Source: Sphaerolaimus hirsutus
Taxonomy: Eukaryota > Nematoda > Chromadorea > Monhysterida > Sphaerolaimidae
Assembly (NCBI GenBank): GCA_964036195.1
Contig: OZ038459.1
Coordinates: 18,907,206-18,971,205 of the forward strand
Length of the DNA stretch: 64,000 nucleotides
Reading direction: 5' to 3'
Shown here piece after piece: positions 1 to 10,727 of the stretch (position 1 is the first letter of the stretch; each line of letters opens with the position of its first letter). The translations under genes were made by a program, and so were the position numbers. The notes below the pieces were generated by a model that saw nothing but the letters and a program-made list of their open reading frames with translations, searched no databases and was not told where the DNA came from.

Positions 1-66
1 CACGACACTACATGATAGTTGACATTCTACACGACACTACATGATAGTTGACATTTTACATGACAT
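1..66. repeat. Short direct repeat at window edge
   Basis: A unit of about 29 bp (CACGACACTACATGATAG followed by TTGACATT) occurs twice in tandem. The TTGACATTTTACA motif it carries recurs in the MITE family and the retrotransposon LTR described below. The repeat may extend beyond the window. Confidence 0.5.
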
Positions 67-448
67 ATTTGATATTGCTAGACAGGTAATTCCTTCTCGC
101 AATAAAGACAAACAACAAAACAATCCAGTTAAAATATCCATAGAAAAACCCGGGTCTCGTCAAGTCAATATCCAAACCCCACTTTTAAGGGTGAAGACCG
201 GGCCGACATTTCTCAAGCTGCAGCGCGCGGCAAAAGCGCCCATACGCGTTGACTAGATTATGTGCCGCGCGGCAGTGCGCATTGTGCCCATGCGACCACT
301 TTGTGCCGCGCGGCCGCAACACTGCGGCAGCTTGTTGACAATGCGCGTACTTACTGTATTACTATATTTACAGCGGCGACAAGTTTTGGGCTAACTTTGT
401 GACGCGCGCTTCTATGGTGAGCAGGGTATGTGGCTAAACATGGAACCT

Positions 449-617
449 GGGGCCAGTCCCAGACCCTGTAAAATGTCAAGTGTCATGCAAAGTATCAAAA
501 GTCATTTAAAATGCCCTGGAAAATGGCAAACGAATTCTGCCATTTGACAAATCTTTTACATGACTTTTGACACTTTGTGTGACAGTTGACATTTTACAGG
601 GTCTGGGATTGGAACCT
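449..617. mobile_element. MITE family A copy (introner-type family), intergenic
   Basis: Inverted repeats of the form CCAGTCCCAGACCCTG at the left and CAGGGTCTGGGATTGG at the right enclose an interior built from TGTAAAATGTCAAGTGTCATG-like words on both strands, so the element folds on itself. CCTGG lies at both edges. It belongs to the same family as the intron-forming copies at 38124-38284, 40219-40553 and 48438-48621. It has no coding capacity. Confidence 0.75.
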
Positions 618-621
618 GGTT

Positions 622-1720
622 GAGTGGATATGTTCAAAAGTTGACCTTTGGAGGCGGATAAACATTTTTCAGGTGCGGGCGTGAATAAAAATGCATAGGA
701 AGAAACAGGCATGAACTCACGTCGGTGATGAAAAAAGAAGTTAGAAAAAAAACATCCGGTCGGCTTACATGCATTATATGCAGCCCAATACCACTGAACC
801 AGTTGAGTGAAAACAGAAATATGTACCAAAAAAACTAGCTAAGCTTGACTCGGAGTAATGACGTCATGGTCAAAGATAGAAAGACAAAGTATCAATGAGC
901 TAAACTTTGCGCTCAACGAAAAATCCCCAAAAATAACGCAAAGATAAGATATTCTACCAATTCAAGAACCGCAAAATAAACGCAGGTAAATAAAAAGTAA
1001 TAATCAGGAACATCCACGAAAGTACAATACATTTTCACAATGTCTGAAGCACAATACATTTCCATACCTAACTAAACGGGACACTTTTCGCTCGCACAGC
1101 ACACCATGAACAATTTCCTCCCCAGGGACCACCACTGCATCAAGGAGACACTTTGTGTAAGCAATGCGACACTCGCAGATTTGTCCGTTTGTATTTGGCA
1201 CGGTCCCAATTTTGGGGGGATTTTAAAAAGTATTTTTTGGATTTAAGTTTGTTTGTTGTTATTTTTTCAAAAGTCGAAGTCGGAAAATCGGAAATGGAAA
1301 GTTTACACCATAGATAAAACGTTTTTAAAAGATTTTCGTTTCCCCAAAATTCCTAGATAGACGTTCTTGCATCAATGGGTAAAAGCCTAACAAATGAAAA
1401 GAATATTTCAAAAATCTAGTGAACGCATTAGCGAAATGTCAGTCAGCCAAACTAACAGAAAGTACTACTCAGAAAGATAAATGTAGAGCAGATGCAACAT
1501 TTTGACAGAGAACAAATGAGAAACGTCCCACAGATGTCACTTTATAACGAAATCGTTATTATTGCAAAAAGTGACACAAAAATGAATAAGGCATTTTCCA
1601 TCCAGCGGCGAGTACCGCACCATGTAAAGTATTTACATAGTCGAATGACAAATTTTTGATGACAATTAAAAATCCAGCTACCCATTTCCTCAGGTAAAGG
1701 AATTTAAAATATAGAGCAAA
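622..1720. other. No gene recognised
   Basis: AT-rich sequence. Only short open frames without splice context or recognisable motifs, and no repeat family match seen. Confidence 0.5.
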
Positions 1721-1724
1721 CCTG

Positions 1725-1925
1725 GCTAAGGGTCACTCCCAGACACTGTAAAATGTCAACTGTAGGTGATGAAAAGTGTCAAAAGTCATGTAAAATGCTC
1801 TGTTAACTGACAAATTTCATGCAAAATGTCAAAAGTGATGTAAACTGCCCTGTAAAACGGCAAATATCATCATAATATACAGAACTTTTGACACTTTTGC
1901 ATTTTACAGGGACTGTGGTGAGTGC
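1725..1925. mobile_element. MITE family A copy, diverged
   Basis: CACTCCCAGACACTGTAAAATGT at the left and a TTTTACAGGGACTGTGG end at the right flank several TGTAAAATG/TCATGTAAA words. Its ends are less conserved than in other copies, so the exact borders are uncertain. Confidence 0.5.
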
Positions 1926-1955
1926 CCACAGATCACATCTTCTATATCTGGGGAA

Positions 1956-2400
1956 CAGGGCCGTATCCAGGGGGGGGGCGGGGGGGGGGGGCTGCAGCCC
2001 CCCCCCCCCCCTCCCGGGGCGAGACCAGAAAATGACCGGAAAATGCGACTTTTTCAACGTCAGCGTCAAAAATTTTGCGCGCAAGCGCGCATTCTTCACC
2101 AGACATAAGGTATTGTCATCAGATTTGCTCCATGTGGCCGCAAATCGCTATAAATACACTCAATGTTGAACTTTTCGCTGTTTTGTTATGTATATTTACA
2201 TACATATACCGCATTCCATGGCGCTGGCGCCAACGCCAATGGCGCCATGGCGTGGCGCCTACTAATGGCGCCAGCGCCATGGCGCCATTCAGCCACTATG
2301 TAGCTAAAATTTTCGGGGGGGGGGGGGGCTGAGCCCCCCCCCCTCGCCGGCCTCCGTAAACAAGCAGCCCCCCCGCTCAAAAATCCTGGATACGTCCCTG
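1956..2400. mobile_element. hAT-like MITE family E (poly-G/C type)
   Basis: Termini CAGGGCCGTATCCAGG and CCTGGATACGTCCCTG are flanked by a perfect 8-bp target duplication (CTGGGGAA at 1948-1955 and 2401-2408), the hallmark of hAT transposition. The interior carries long G and C homopolymers, a TTGCGCGCAAGCGCGC palindrome and a run of overlapping GGCGCC/CATGGCG palindromes. The open frames in it are by-products of these repeats. Confidence 0.85.
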
Positions 2401-2408
2401 CTGGGGAA

Positions 2409-2758
2409 TTAAAAATCATGGGGGAACCACGCAAATGCAACACGGGAGTTGCCAAAATTGAATATCTCTGATACCACTGGCCCAATCTGATTGACAAGCC
2501 GGACATTTTCAGTTGCCAATTTTACAGCCAAAACTCCATTTCCCCCGCGCGCTGTCACTGTCGCAACAAGCATGCGAATGGAATATAAGATTATGGAAAA
2601 AGTGAACACCATTTTTGGACTGCTTCATTGTTTGGGTGGGATTGTGATGTTGATTATTGTTATAAAAAGATTTCAGTGTTCAGGGGTAGATGGCGATTGA
2701 ACTGAGAAGCGTTTCTTTGTAAGATCAGGCCCCTGGCCGCAGCGAGAAGATAGATACC
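2409..2758. other. No gene recognised
   Basis: A 69-codon open frame on the plus strand (2491-2700) has no recognisable motif and no clear splice sites. I do not call it a gene. Confidence 0.4.
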
Positions 2759-2974
2759 TACCGTATTACCTCGAAATACCCCCATGGGGGTTTATTATTT
2801 CGCCAGCAAAATTTGAGGGGGGTTACATTGCATACATGACGTATTTATTATATACATGACGTACATCATTCCGAAGAGGAGGGGTATTTCGAGGGGGGGG
2901 GGGGGTATTTCCCCAGCCCATTTTGAGGGGGGGGGGGGTTAATTCAAGGGGGGACAACTCGAGGTCATACGGTA
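2759..2974. mobile_element. Family F element (TACCGTATTACCTCGAA ends)
   Basis: Inverted ends TACCGTATTACCTCG and CGAGGTCATACGGTA enclose G-rich words such as GGGGGTTTATTATTTCGCC. This family is the commonest repeat in the window and clusters at 52.8-56.4 kb. Class not assigned; presumed non-autonomous DNA element. Confidence 0.6.
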
Positions 2975-3120
2975 CCTATATTTATTTTCCCGAACGCCCA
3001 AAACTTGGCTTTTTCGCGGTGACTTGATTTATTATACCTATTTCTCCACGCGATACGCCATATAGAAGGGTAAATAAATACCAGTATACATTGAACCGAA
3101 TATTTACCTCAAACAGAACG

Positions 3121-3500
3121 GCAGGTTTTGGTAATTTTTCACACACACGAAAAAAATAGAACGGCGGCTTCCAATAGACTGGCAAGTAGGCATTATTTTG
3201 GAAGAATGCCAAAACACATCAAAACCACAAAAGCCACAAACACAGATCGAATGCCAAATCACACCAAAAATAGGCAGCGAATCGTTCAGCGACGTTCAAA
3301 TTGGTCAAAACGAAGATAGAGAAGTTTTTATTTGATTTCATATCTGGTTTCGTTTGAATTGATAAAAATTTAATATAAAAATGTTGCTCACATTTCATTG
3401 AAAATCAAACTACGTTCAAATGGAAAAATGAGTGACAATGTTGGTGGAAAAAAAGAACGGCAGCCTTCAATAGAACGACACCTCCGATAGAACGGCATAA
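3121..3500. repeat. Family K repeat (AGAACGGCA words), partial
   Basis: Contains repeated AATAGAACGGCAG/CCTCCAATAGAACGGCA words shared with 17855-17975, 42953-43150, 44195-44298, 54880-54975 and 56793-57105. Borders are not clean here. The sequence just downstream (3520-3660) repeats AAGTGGCAC-type words several times. Confidence 0.5.
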
Positions 3501-4049
3501 TTAAATAGCTAGTAAAGTAGCACAAAATACTCAAGTTTGGCTTGAAAAGTGGCATACTTACAGCAAGTAAAGTGACACAGTTTGGATGAAAAGTGGCACA
3601 CTAGAGCAGCAAGTAAAGTGTCACACTTAGCCAGTAAAGTGGCATAGTCCAGCATGAAAACCGTGAGCTTGACAACCGTAAGGGATGAAAAGTGGAATTC
3701 TCTCGAAAAATCGAAAAACGCTCTTCTATTACAATAAATACGGTATCCGGTACTACACAGAATTTCAGTTCCAGTGAGAGTCACTTCCCACTTCCTAAAT
3801 AAATAAAACTATCGAACATAGTACCAAATATAACACGTAATTACAACATAAAGCCAATGGCCGAAGGAAGTGCCATGTGATAATAACCATGGCAAATGGC
3901 ATCTGCAAAGATCACATGCATCAAGCCCAACTGCCTGAATAATTGCCTCCCAAAGGTGCATTTCAGTTGCCGCCGCGGTCATATGCATATCAATCTGACC
4001 GACTATCAGTTCGCATTATGACTGATGGCGCTCAAATATTAGCATATTG

Positions 4050-5126
4050 TTATGATGTGTGGTATTGTGATATTGTGTCCCCACACCCTATGTTTCCAAC
4101 CGCTTGTCTCTGCACTACTGGGGACACGGTCACCTCCAGTTCAGTCTGTACTTCCCCGACCGTAACATCACTTATTTTTGAATTCGAAACTTCACCACTC
4201 AAAAGTCTGTCCAAACTATACTCAGAAAATACCAAAAACTGCTCATCACAATGCGGCGTCAAACTACCACAGCGCATGCATGAAAAACTACCGTGCCTTA
4301 TGCCAGAATAGTACTTGAAAAACTGCCACGCATAATTGTCAGACACTGAAGAATACCTAGAATCCCTATACTCGTTACTGAAACCTATGCGAACTTTGCA
4401 ACAAAAGTCGTGCGCGCGCCAAACACTGAACAAAGCATTCGCCTCCAAATTGCAAAAATCCCAAATGTCCAAAACAGGAAGTTCCAAAAAACACAAATTA
4501 GACTCAAAAGCCACTTTTTTACCCAAAACTGTCCCATCACTCATCTGCAACTCAGCCCGTTCCTTGTTGATCGTTTTCACAGCCCGTTTCGTTCTCCTCA
4601 CTTTGTTCCTCTTCTTTTGACTCTTGTTGACCGTCGCAGGTGGATCCGACGGAGCCTCGAGTTGTTGTCGCACGCCAAGCCACACCGCCATGGAGTAAAG
4701 TCCGTCGAGAAACCATTCCGCCAGTCCGATCGCCAAAGTCCAAAATCCGCCATTAATTAACGACGACTGGCCATTCGAAGTGTCAAATTTGCTGCTGCCG
4801 GAAATACACTTTCTAGTCGCCCACTGCCACTGTGTCGAAGTGCCCAGACGCCCGTAGAGCCGGATTTTAATTGGTAGGTTCGTTTTTTGCTTGCGGAATT
4901 TTCTAGTTCTGTTTTTCCACTGTCCATAACAATAGGCTGCCAAATGGGCATTGTTCAGACTTTTGTTAGCCGAAATTGGGTTGAATTTGTGGTGGTTGAC
5001 AATGTAATTAGCTCCATACTGGTCGGGGTGTAATTTTTGACTGTAGGATCGATTTATTTCACTCGAAGTTGCATAGAACGCAACTTCTACGCACAGACTC
5101 CACACCACAATGTTTAGTAGCTTCAT
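4050..5126 (-). CDS. LTR-encoded open frame, 3' LTR copy
   Basis: A 358-codon frame starts inside the 3' LTR, and its last few codons read into host DNA before a stop. It is the same frame as the leader of the gag ORF in the 5' LTR, with one Asp/Asn difference. Visible features are a hydrophobic N-terminal signal-like segment, a moderately hydrophobic central stretch, a dibasic RRTKRA site that resembles a furin target, and a Cys-rich segment (CMRCGS...PHC). I do not recognise the family. With the AATAAA at 5053-5058 the normal element transcript would end near the start of this copy, so this 3' copy is probably not expressed from the element's own promoter. Confidence 0.5.
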   Translation of the reverse strand: MKLLNIVVWSLCVEVAFYATSSEINRSYSQKLHPDQYGANYIVNHHKFNPISANKSLNNAHLAAYCYGQWKNRTRKFRKQKTNLPIKIRLYGRLGTSTQWQWATRKCISGSSKFDTSNGQSSLINGGFWTLAIGLAEWFLDGLYSMAVWLGVRQQLEAPSDPPATVNKSQKKRNKVRRTKRAVKTINKERAELQMSDGTVLGKKVAFESNLCFLELPVLDIWDFCNLEANALFSVWRAHDFCCKVRIGFSNEYRDSRYSSVSDNYAWQFFKYYSGIRHGSFSCMRCGSLTPHCDEQFLVFSEYSLDRLLSGEVSNSKISDVTVGEVQTELEVTVSPVVQRQAVGNIGCGDTISQYHTS

Positions 5127-5762
5127 TTGTTAATCTTTCACTTTCCACACCAAAACACACACTAAACTCAAACTTCTTCATAATTTTCCTACCAAAACAA
5201 ATGCCCTTTTGCTTTACATCAAGATCAAAGGTTATCAGATCACTTAAAATACAAAGCTGCGTAAATCCTATTTTTTATAACAGTAAACATGAATCACGTA
5301 TAAAAATTGTTGTTTTTTACGGTAATAATTAAAAACTATTGACATTAAACAATCACTTGACATTTTACATTCAGTTGACATTTTACATATCACTTGACAT
5401 TTTACATTCAGTTGACATTTTACATATCACTTGACATTTTACTTCAGTTGACATTTTACATTAGTTTGACATTACCCATAGTTGACATTTTACACATTTT
5501 AACTGAAAAAAAAAAATAACACGAAAAACTAGATAAAAAAACAAATTACCGCTTTTGTTACTTGATTATTTATATAAAAAATCAATTATCGAAATTTCTG
5601 ACGAAATACACATGTATAACAATAGCACCAAAAAAAAACGTTTGCGTAATAAAAACAAATACTTATAAGTTTCAGCAGAATATCTATATATATACATCAA
5701 TATGTCAATTATACAAATTTTAATTAACTAAAATTCTAATTATTTTTGCCAGAATGGCGACA
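4091..5762 (-). repeat. 3' LTR of the BEL/Pao element
   Basis: Nearly identical to 14105-15777. In element orientation it begins TGTCGCCATTCTGG, directly after a purine-rich tract, and ends GGTTGGAAACA, so it obeys the TG...CA rule. One difference (C at about 5017 against T at about 15031) changes Asp to Asn in the LTR frame; another is the length of a poly-A run. Confidence 0.93.
5338..5494 (-). repeat. TGTAAAATGTCAA array in the 3' LTR
   Basis: Copy of the array at 15353-15509. It lies between the TATA box and the ORF start in LTR order. Confidence 0.8.
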
Positions 5763-5771
5763 CTCCCCACA
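5763..5771 (-). promoter_or_regulatory. Polypurine tract
   Basis: TGTGGGGAG in element orientation directly precedes the 3' LTR start TGTCGCC. It is the expected priming site for plus-strand synthesis. Confidence 0.65.
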
Positions 5772-5829
5772 GAAAGTAAATACAAAAGAACTAAAAATTG
5801 ACTACCTCCTTAAGTTGATTGGACATACT

Positions 5830-7836
5830 TTAGAGTGGTTTCCAGATAAAATTTTCATTACTTAGTACCTGTGATGAGGAAGGGGTTTCCTGACTTCCCA
5901 CTTTAGACTGTGTCAACCCAGTTTCGATTAACTCTCGTGTGGGTGCACTGGCCACCGGTACTTTAGGGTATTGTCTCTGGTATTTTTCATTTCGCTTGAA
6001 TTTTCTCATTATCCAATCTGGCACGCAACTTTTGTCTTGGAACATTCTCATCCGTATCCAATTGAAAATCATAAAACAAGCTCCCACTGTTGCTCCACCA
6101 ATTATCAAAACATTTATAATCAGTTGAATAGGCCCTTTGATTAATTTATCCAGACCTGTGCCTGTGCCTTGAAGTGTTCCTTGTATCACATGTCCCAATT
6201 GTGCTCCCACTCCCTCATAATATGCTCCAATAGCTTCTCCAGTTCCAGCTATTGTTTCTTTTATCACATTGGGATCTAGTGACCAACTGGTTGCATAATC
6301 AGTCAGTTTCTCTGTGACTGATTCTAATTTTGTTAGCCGCTGAAAATGATAATTTGCCTCCCAGAGGTTAAAATTGACATTTGCCAAACTGTCTCGAAAT
6401 ATGCTTGACGCATTCAGTACAAATGCGTTCCACTGATTTCGCCATATTAGTTCCACTGGAATTTCAGTCACATGAACATGTCCTGGCCCATTGTGAGTTG
6501 CCCACTGTCCATTTGCCAATTTGAAATATCTCGGCGTTTGTTGTTGACAATCCTGTGTAGGTGCTTGTTCCACCAAATCCGTGCTGCCAGCACTGATGAA
6601 ATAGATTTTGCCATTTTCTTTCAATTGCACTGGTGTGTATGAGTAACACTTTCCATCTATTTTTCCATCAAAATAGATTTTATAAGGCAATATTTTCTTG
6701 CACTCCCAAAATATAATTGCCTCGCCTGCCCATTCTGCATGCACATTTTCTCGCCCCAATAGAGCTCGCATTCCTAGCGTGGGATTCAATCGCAATAGTT
6801 GTCTGACTGTGTTTAATTGTTGCTGTTTGACTTGACACAACTGTTGCCATATCATTGAAAATTGTCTGCGTTCCATTTGAAGTATTCTCTGCGCTGTATA
6901 TTGTAATTTTCCAAGTCCCAGAGTTGTCAAGGTGGCATATTTCTGTGTGTTTTTTATTTTACTGAGTTTCAATTGTTTAAATCGCGCATTAATTTCTCTT
7001 GTTGAATCCATTATATTTATAAACACAGCCCCTTGGTCTGTATATAGAGCATCTCGAGGCACACACTCTGCGTTTTCTGGTTTTTCATTTATCTGTGTGA
7101 CTGAATATGCGCTTTGTATCTGTTCCACGACTATGTTGTATCCACTGATGCTCCCTGTGAAATGGCCTCTTTGTTCGTAAGCACACTGTTGTCGAAAGGT
7201 TTCTGCTCTCCAGACTGTAGTGGAATGTGTTTGATCATAACAATATCCAGCTTGTGGGACACATCCACTTGTGTCCTGTAAGTCTGAAATTAATTTTCTT
7301 CCGTCCAAAGTAGCCACTTCACCAATTTCAAGCATGAAGTTTGTCGCTGTATTTTCATGATCTTTGCAGCACCAGCTGTAGTCCACTGTCAAAGTGTTGT
7401 TTGTTGTCCATAAATTTTCATTCATTTCTACTAACGTTTGCGTTCCCCACAACTTCAGTTTGACTGCATTCCAGCAATCTTGAACTGTTACTGCTGCTCT
7501 ATTTCTTTTCTCTCCCACTAGCCCTTTTCCACCAAAAAATCCCATGTGTGTCACTATGCTATGTTTTTCTACATAGCATCTATACGCCACTTCTCTTTGA
7601 GGTTGCAATCTTTGTGTCCATATCTCAATTGTCACTTGATCGACTTTGTTCACTGGCGGGAAATCGCATAGAATTTCTTTTGGTACCGCTACAGTGTGTC
7701 CACTTTTTGCAATAGTACACAGTTGAAACTGTTGTACATACTGTTCCTTCCAATTGGTTGCCAAACTTGTTTCCACCAAACACATTGTAACTATTGCAAT
7801 TGTCACGATAAAGAAATCTGTGTAAGATCCCTTCAT
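5830..7836 (-). other. Env-like membrane glycoprotein segment of the BEL/Pao element
   Basis: About 669 codons from an internal Met. It starts with a hydrophobic signal-like segment, followed by a long Cys-containing ectodomain (CXXC and many spaced Cys), a basic KRNRAA stretch that might be cleaved, and a C-terminal transmembrane segment (about 6048-6125) with a basic cytoplasmic tail. It is fused in frame to integrase and is presumably expressed from a spliced RNA. Known BEL/Pao env genes were captured from different viral glycoprotein families. I cannot assign this one by eye, and a structure-based search would decide. No stop interrupts it. Confidence 0.7.
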
Positions 7837-10710
7837 TTTTGTCGTTCTGTCTGGGTTTTTTCTCACTGGTTCATGTACTTTGTCGCTGTCATCTGATTCG
7901 AATTCTGATTCTGAATTTTCCTGTTCACTGTTTTCTGTTTTCGATCGTTTTGGTACTGTCGGTTGAGTTTCATCATTTCTGAGGTCTGCATTGCTTCTCA
8001 CGATTTCCACCACATCCTCCAGTTCGTCTCCATCTGGTATTTCTAGAGGGTACAGCAAATTGATTGGTCTTTCTAGGCTTTTCCTGTTTGGTAAAATAAC
8101 TGTGGCATTTCTGATCCATCCGTCTGCATCCATTTTTACTTTTGATATTTTTCCAATTTTCCACATCCCTCTTGGGGTATTTTCCGCATGGATCAACACC
8201 ACAGTTCCAGATTTCGGTTTTACAGGTGTACTTTTTCTGTTTTTCGGCTTTGTATTAGCTTTTTCTCGCAACATGTCCAAGTAGAGTTTTTGCCACGTTT
8301 TCCACAATAGATCTCTTCTGTTTTTGAAATATTTCCATATTTCCAGGATGTCTTTTCTCTTCTGTGGTGGCAAATATTCAGGGTCCGCATTATCTTGTTC
8401 CTCTGGTTCTTTGAGCATCCATTCTTGTACCCCCAATGCACATGCCCTCCAATCTGCCCACCACTTTCTTTCAGTTACTTCCTCAATGTTTTCTGGTATA
8501 TCCAAACTTTCTGGCAAGATCCAAATTGATTTCACTTCTGGTTCTATTTTCAACTGTGTTACGATGACTGGGCTCTGTGGTCTTCTATCCACTAGAAAAT
8601 CACATGGTCTGATCACTTCTGTATTTTCTAACGTGTCTCCCACATAAGTCAATGGTCTTGAGTTGACTATTGCTTCAATTTCTGCCAGCACTGTCGTCAA
8701 TTCACTCCATGACAAAAGCGCATTCGCTGTTGTGTGTTGTGCTTTCCTCAGCAACTGTTTCACAATGCCAATCATTCTTTCATAAACTCCTCCTTGCCAC
8801 GCTGCTTTGGGAGTAATGAAGTTCCATGTTACATTCGCTTTTGTTTTCTCAGCCATTTGTTTGAATTGTAACGCATTGTCACTCCAAATGTAAGTAGGTA
8901 CACCCCTTCTACTTGCCATTCTGTTAAAAGCTGAAATTGTTTCATTCAGTGCCATGTTTTCAATCAATTCCAGGTGTACCGCTCTCGTGGTTAAGCACGT
9001 GAAAAGTAGCACATATGCTTTCCTGCTTTCAAATTTCACTTTTTTGGTTGTCTTTTTCACTTCAAATTGCAATTTATATTTCAGTGGTCCGAAATAATCA
9101 ACCCCAATGTGCTTGAATGGCCCCCTTTTTTCTGTTCTCTGAAATGGAAGCATTCCATGTGGCGGTTGTTTGTATGGCGTTCCGGTCACTTTTTTACATA
9201 CAACGCATTTGAACAATTGTCTTTGCACAGCTTGTCTCCCCTTAATTATCCAATATCTGGCCCTCAATGTCGCCAGAGTGTGTTGCACTCCACTGTGTTT
9301 CAAATGTTGATGTATTTCTTCGATAATCAAACGTGTGATGTGTCCTCTTTCTGGCAACAATTTTAAAATCTCTTGGTTTCCATTTTCATTCAGCAGTCTT
9401 GTTTTTGCAATCAGAAGCAATAAATCTCTGTCAAATTCAATCGAATGTTGTATGTTGTGTCCCAATTGTCTTTTCATTTCTGTCGTCAAATTTTCATTTC
9501 TCGCTTTTCTATCCACAATATTGCCCATGTGGACTGATTGAGTTATTCTTATCCAATAGGTTTCCGCCTTCCATCGCTCAAGTTCTGTGAATGGTCTGTC
9601 TTCTGTGTTCAAAATAGTGATTTGATTGTGTATTCTTTTCCTCCTCCAATGCCAGACTAATCTGTTCATTCTGATAGTTGTATTTATCAACTTTTTCCAC
9701 GTTGAGAAGCGGCATGGATTTATTCCAAATACGTTGAATCCATTGTCCAAATATCTGTTTTCTTCAGTCTTGTCATCCAAAGTGCTGCCCAGAAATATGG
9801 GTGCTTTGACTGATGTCAACTCTGATTCAAATTCCTGTTTTTCTTCGTCGTTCATTTCACTGGGAGTTATGAACTCATCTGGTAGACTTTGAAAAAACAA
9901 AGGTGGACCACACCACCACAACGAGCTGGACATCAACTCCTCTATTTCCATCCCCCTTGAAGCCATATCTGCTGGATTTTCTCTAGTGCTGACTTTCCCA
10001 TATTTGATTTTATATTCCTCTTGGTATTTTTTCATTTCCAGAATGCGATTCTTCACGAAGCATGCTAACTGTTTTTTTGTATTCAGCCACCACAAACAAC
10101 AAGTGCTGTCTGTCCAGACATAGCACTGTTCAATCGGCCATTCTTTTAACTGTTCCATTAGAAAAACTGTGAGTCTTGTTCCCAACACTAGTCCCATCAG
10201 TTCTAGTCTGGGAATTGTGATTTCTTTATTGTCTGTTTTCGGTGGGGTCAGCCTTGCCTTTGACATAATCAATTGCATGTGCACCTGTTCATTTTGTTGT
10301 CTCAGATATGCTGTGGCTGCATACGCTCTTTTCGAAGCGTCCGTGAAAACGTGTAATTCCAGTCCTTTTGTGACGTCAATCGGTAACAAAGTCCTTGGCC
10401 ATTTGATTTGTGCCAAATTCTGTTGCGTTTGTTTAATTTGTTCCAATTCCATTATCGCTTCTCTTGACAATAGGGCATTCCAATCATCTTTACCCTTTTT
10501 CTTTGTCTCCACACAAACTCTTTGCATTATCATTTTCATAGCAATCGTTATTGGGGTCAAAAATCCCAATGGATCAAAAACAGCTGCAATCACTTGAACC
10601 AAATTTCTTTTGGTTGGATTTTCTGGCAATGCTTGTTCCACTCTTTTCGGCTTTTTGATATTCATGCTGTCAATTTCTGTGTTCCATTCAAGTCCCAACA
10701 CACTCAACAC
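5830..10710 (-). CDS. RNase H + integrase + env-like region (BEL/Pao), frame-shifted from RT
   Basis: A 1626-codon frame continuing pol. Its Met at 10710 is only the first in-frame ATG/alternative start; pol homology extends a little upstream to the break. In order: RNase H (FTDASKRAYAA, then WTDSTCC), the integrase H2C2 zinc region (about 9160-9310), and the integrase core with Asp in GVDYFGPL, Asp in WSDNALQF and Glu in GGVYERMIG, a complete DDE set. A DUF5641 C-terminal domain follows (about 8050-8220). Without a stop it reads into a membrane-glycoprotein-like region from the Met at 7836. Most Pao elements lack env, so this copy has the layout of an endogenous retrovirus-like belpaovirus. 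Confidence 0.9.
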   Translation of the reverse strand: MLSVLGLEWNTEIDSMNIKKPKRVEQALPENPTKRNLVQVIAAVFDPLGFLTPITIAMKMIMQRVCVETKKKGKDDWNALLSREAIMELEQIKQTQQNLAQIKWPRTLLPIDVTKGLELHVFTDASKRAYAATAYLRQQNEQVHMQLIMSKARLTPPKTDNKEITIPRLELMGLVLGTRLTVFLMEQLKEWPIEQCYVWTDSTCCLWWLNTKKQLACFVKNRILEMKKYQEEYKIKYGKVSTRENPADMASRGMEIEELMSSSLWWCGPPLFFQSLPDEFITPSEMNDEEKQEFESELTSVKAPIFLGSTLDDKTEENRYLDNGFNVFGINPCRFSTWKKLINTTIRMNRLVWHWRRKRIHNQITILNTEDRPFTELERWKAETYWIRITQSVHMGNIVDRKARNENLTTEMKRQLGHNIQHSIEFDRDLLLLIAKTRLLNENGNQEILKLLPERGHITRLIIEEIHQHLKHSGVQHTLATLRARYWIIKGRQAVQRQLFKCVVCKKVTGTPYKQPPHGMLPFQRTEKRGPFKHIGVDYFGPLKYKLQFEVKKTTKKVKFESRKAYVLLFTCLTTRAVHLELIENMALNETISAFNRMASRRGVPTYIWSDNALQFKQMAEKTKANVTWNFITPKAAWQGGVYERMIGIVKQLLRKAQHTTANALLSWSELTTVLAEIEAIVNSRPLTYVGDTLENTEVIRPCDFLVDRRPQSPVIVTQLKIEPEVKSIWILPESLDIPENIEEVTERKWWADWRACALGVQEWMLKEPEEQDNADPEYLPPQKRKDILEIWKYFKNRRDLLWKTWQKLYLDMLREKANTKPKNRKSTPVKPKSGTVVLIHAENTPRGMWKIGKISKVKMDADGWIRNATVILPNRKSLERPINLLYPLEIPDGDELEDVVEIVRSNADLRNDETQPTVPKRSKTENSEQENSESEFESDDSDKVHEPVRKNPDRTTKMKGSYTDFFIVTIAIVTMCLVETSLATNWKEQYVQQFQLCTIAKSGHTVAVPKEILCDFPPVNKVDQVTIEIWTQRLQPQREVAYRCYVEKHSIVTHMGFFGGKGLVGEKRNRAAVTVQDCWNAVKLKLWGTQTLVEMNENLWTTNNTLTVDYSWCCKDHENTATNFMLEIGEVATLDGRKLISDLQDTSGCVPQAGYCYDQTHSTTVWRAETFRQQCAYEQRGHFTGSISGYNIVVEQIQSAYSVTQINEKPENAECVPRDALYTDQGAVFINIMDSTREINARFKQLKLSKIKNTQKYATLTTLGLGKLQYTAQRILQMERRQFSMIWQQLCQVKQQQLNTVRQLLRLNPTLGMRALLGRENVHAEWAGEAIIFWECKKILPYKIYFDGKIDGKCYSYTPVQLKENGKIYFISAGSTDLVEQAPTQDCQQQTPRYFKLANGQWATHNGPGHVHVTEIPVELIWRNQWNAFVLNASSIFRDSLANVNFNLWEANYHFQRLTKLESVTEKLTDYATSWSLDPNVIKETIAGTGEAIGAYYEGVGAQLGHVIQGTLQGTGTGLDKLIKGPIQLIINVLIIGGATVGACFMIFNWIRMRMFQDKSCVPDWIMRKFKRNEKYQRQYPKVPVASAPTRELIETGLTQSKVGSQETPSSSQVLSNENFIWKPL

Positions 10711-10727
10711 AGTGTCCTTGCACTTGT

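Noticed and set aside
2186-2506. Overlapping Pro/Gly/Ala-rich frames in families E and J
   Set aside because: They arise from G/C homopolymers and GGCGCC repeats, change frame between copies and lack any protein homology.
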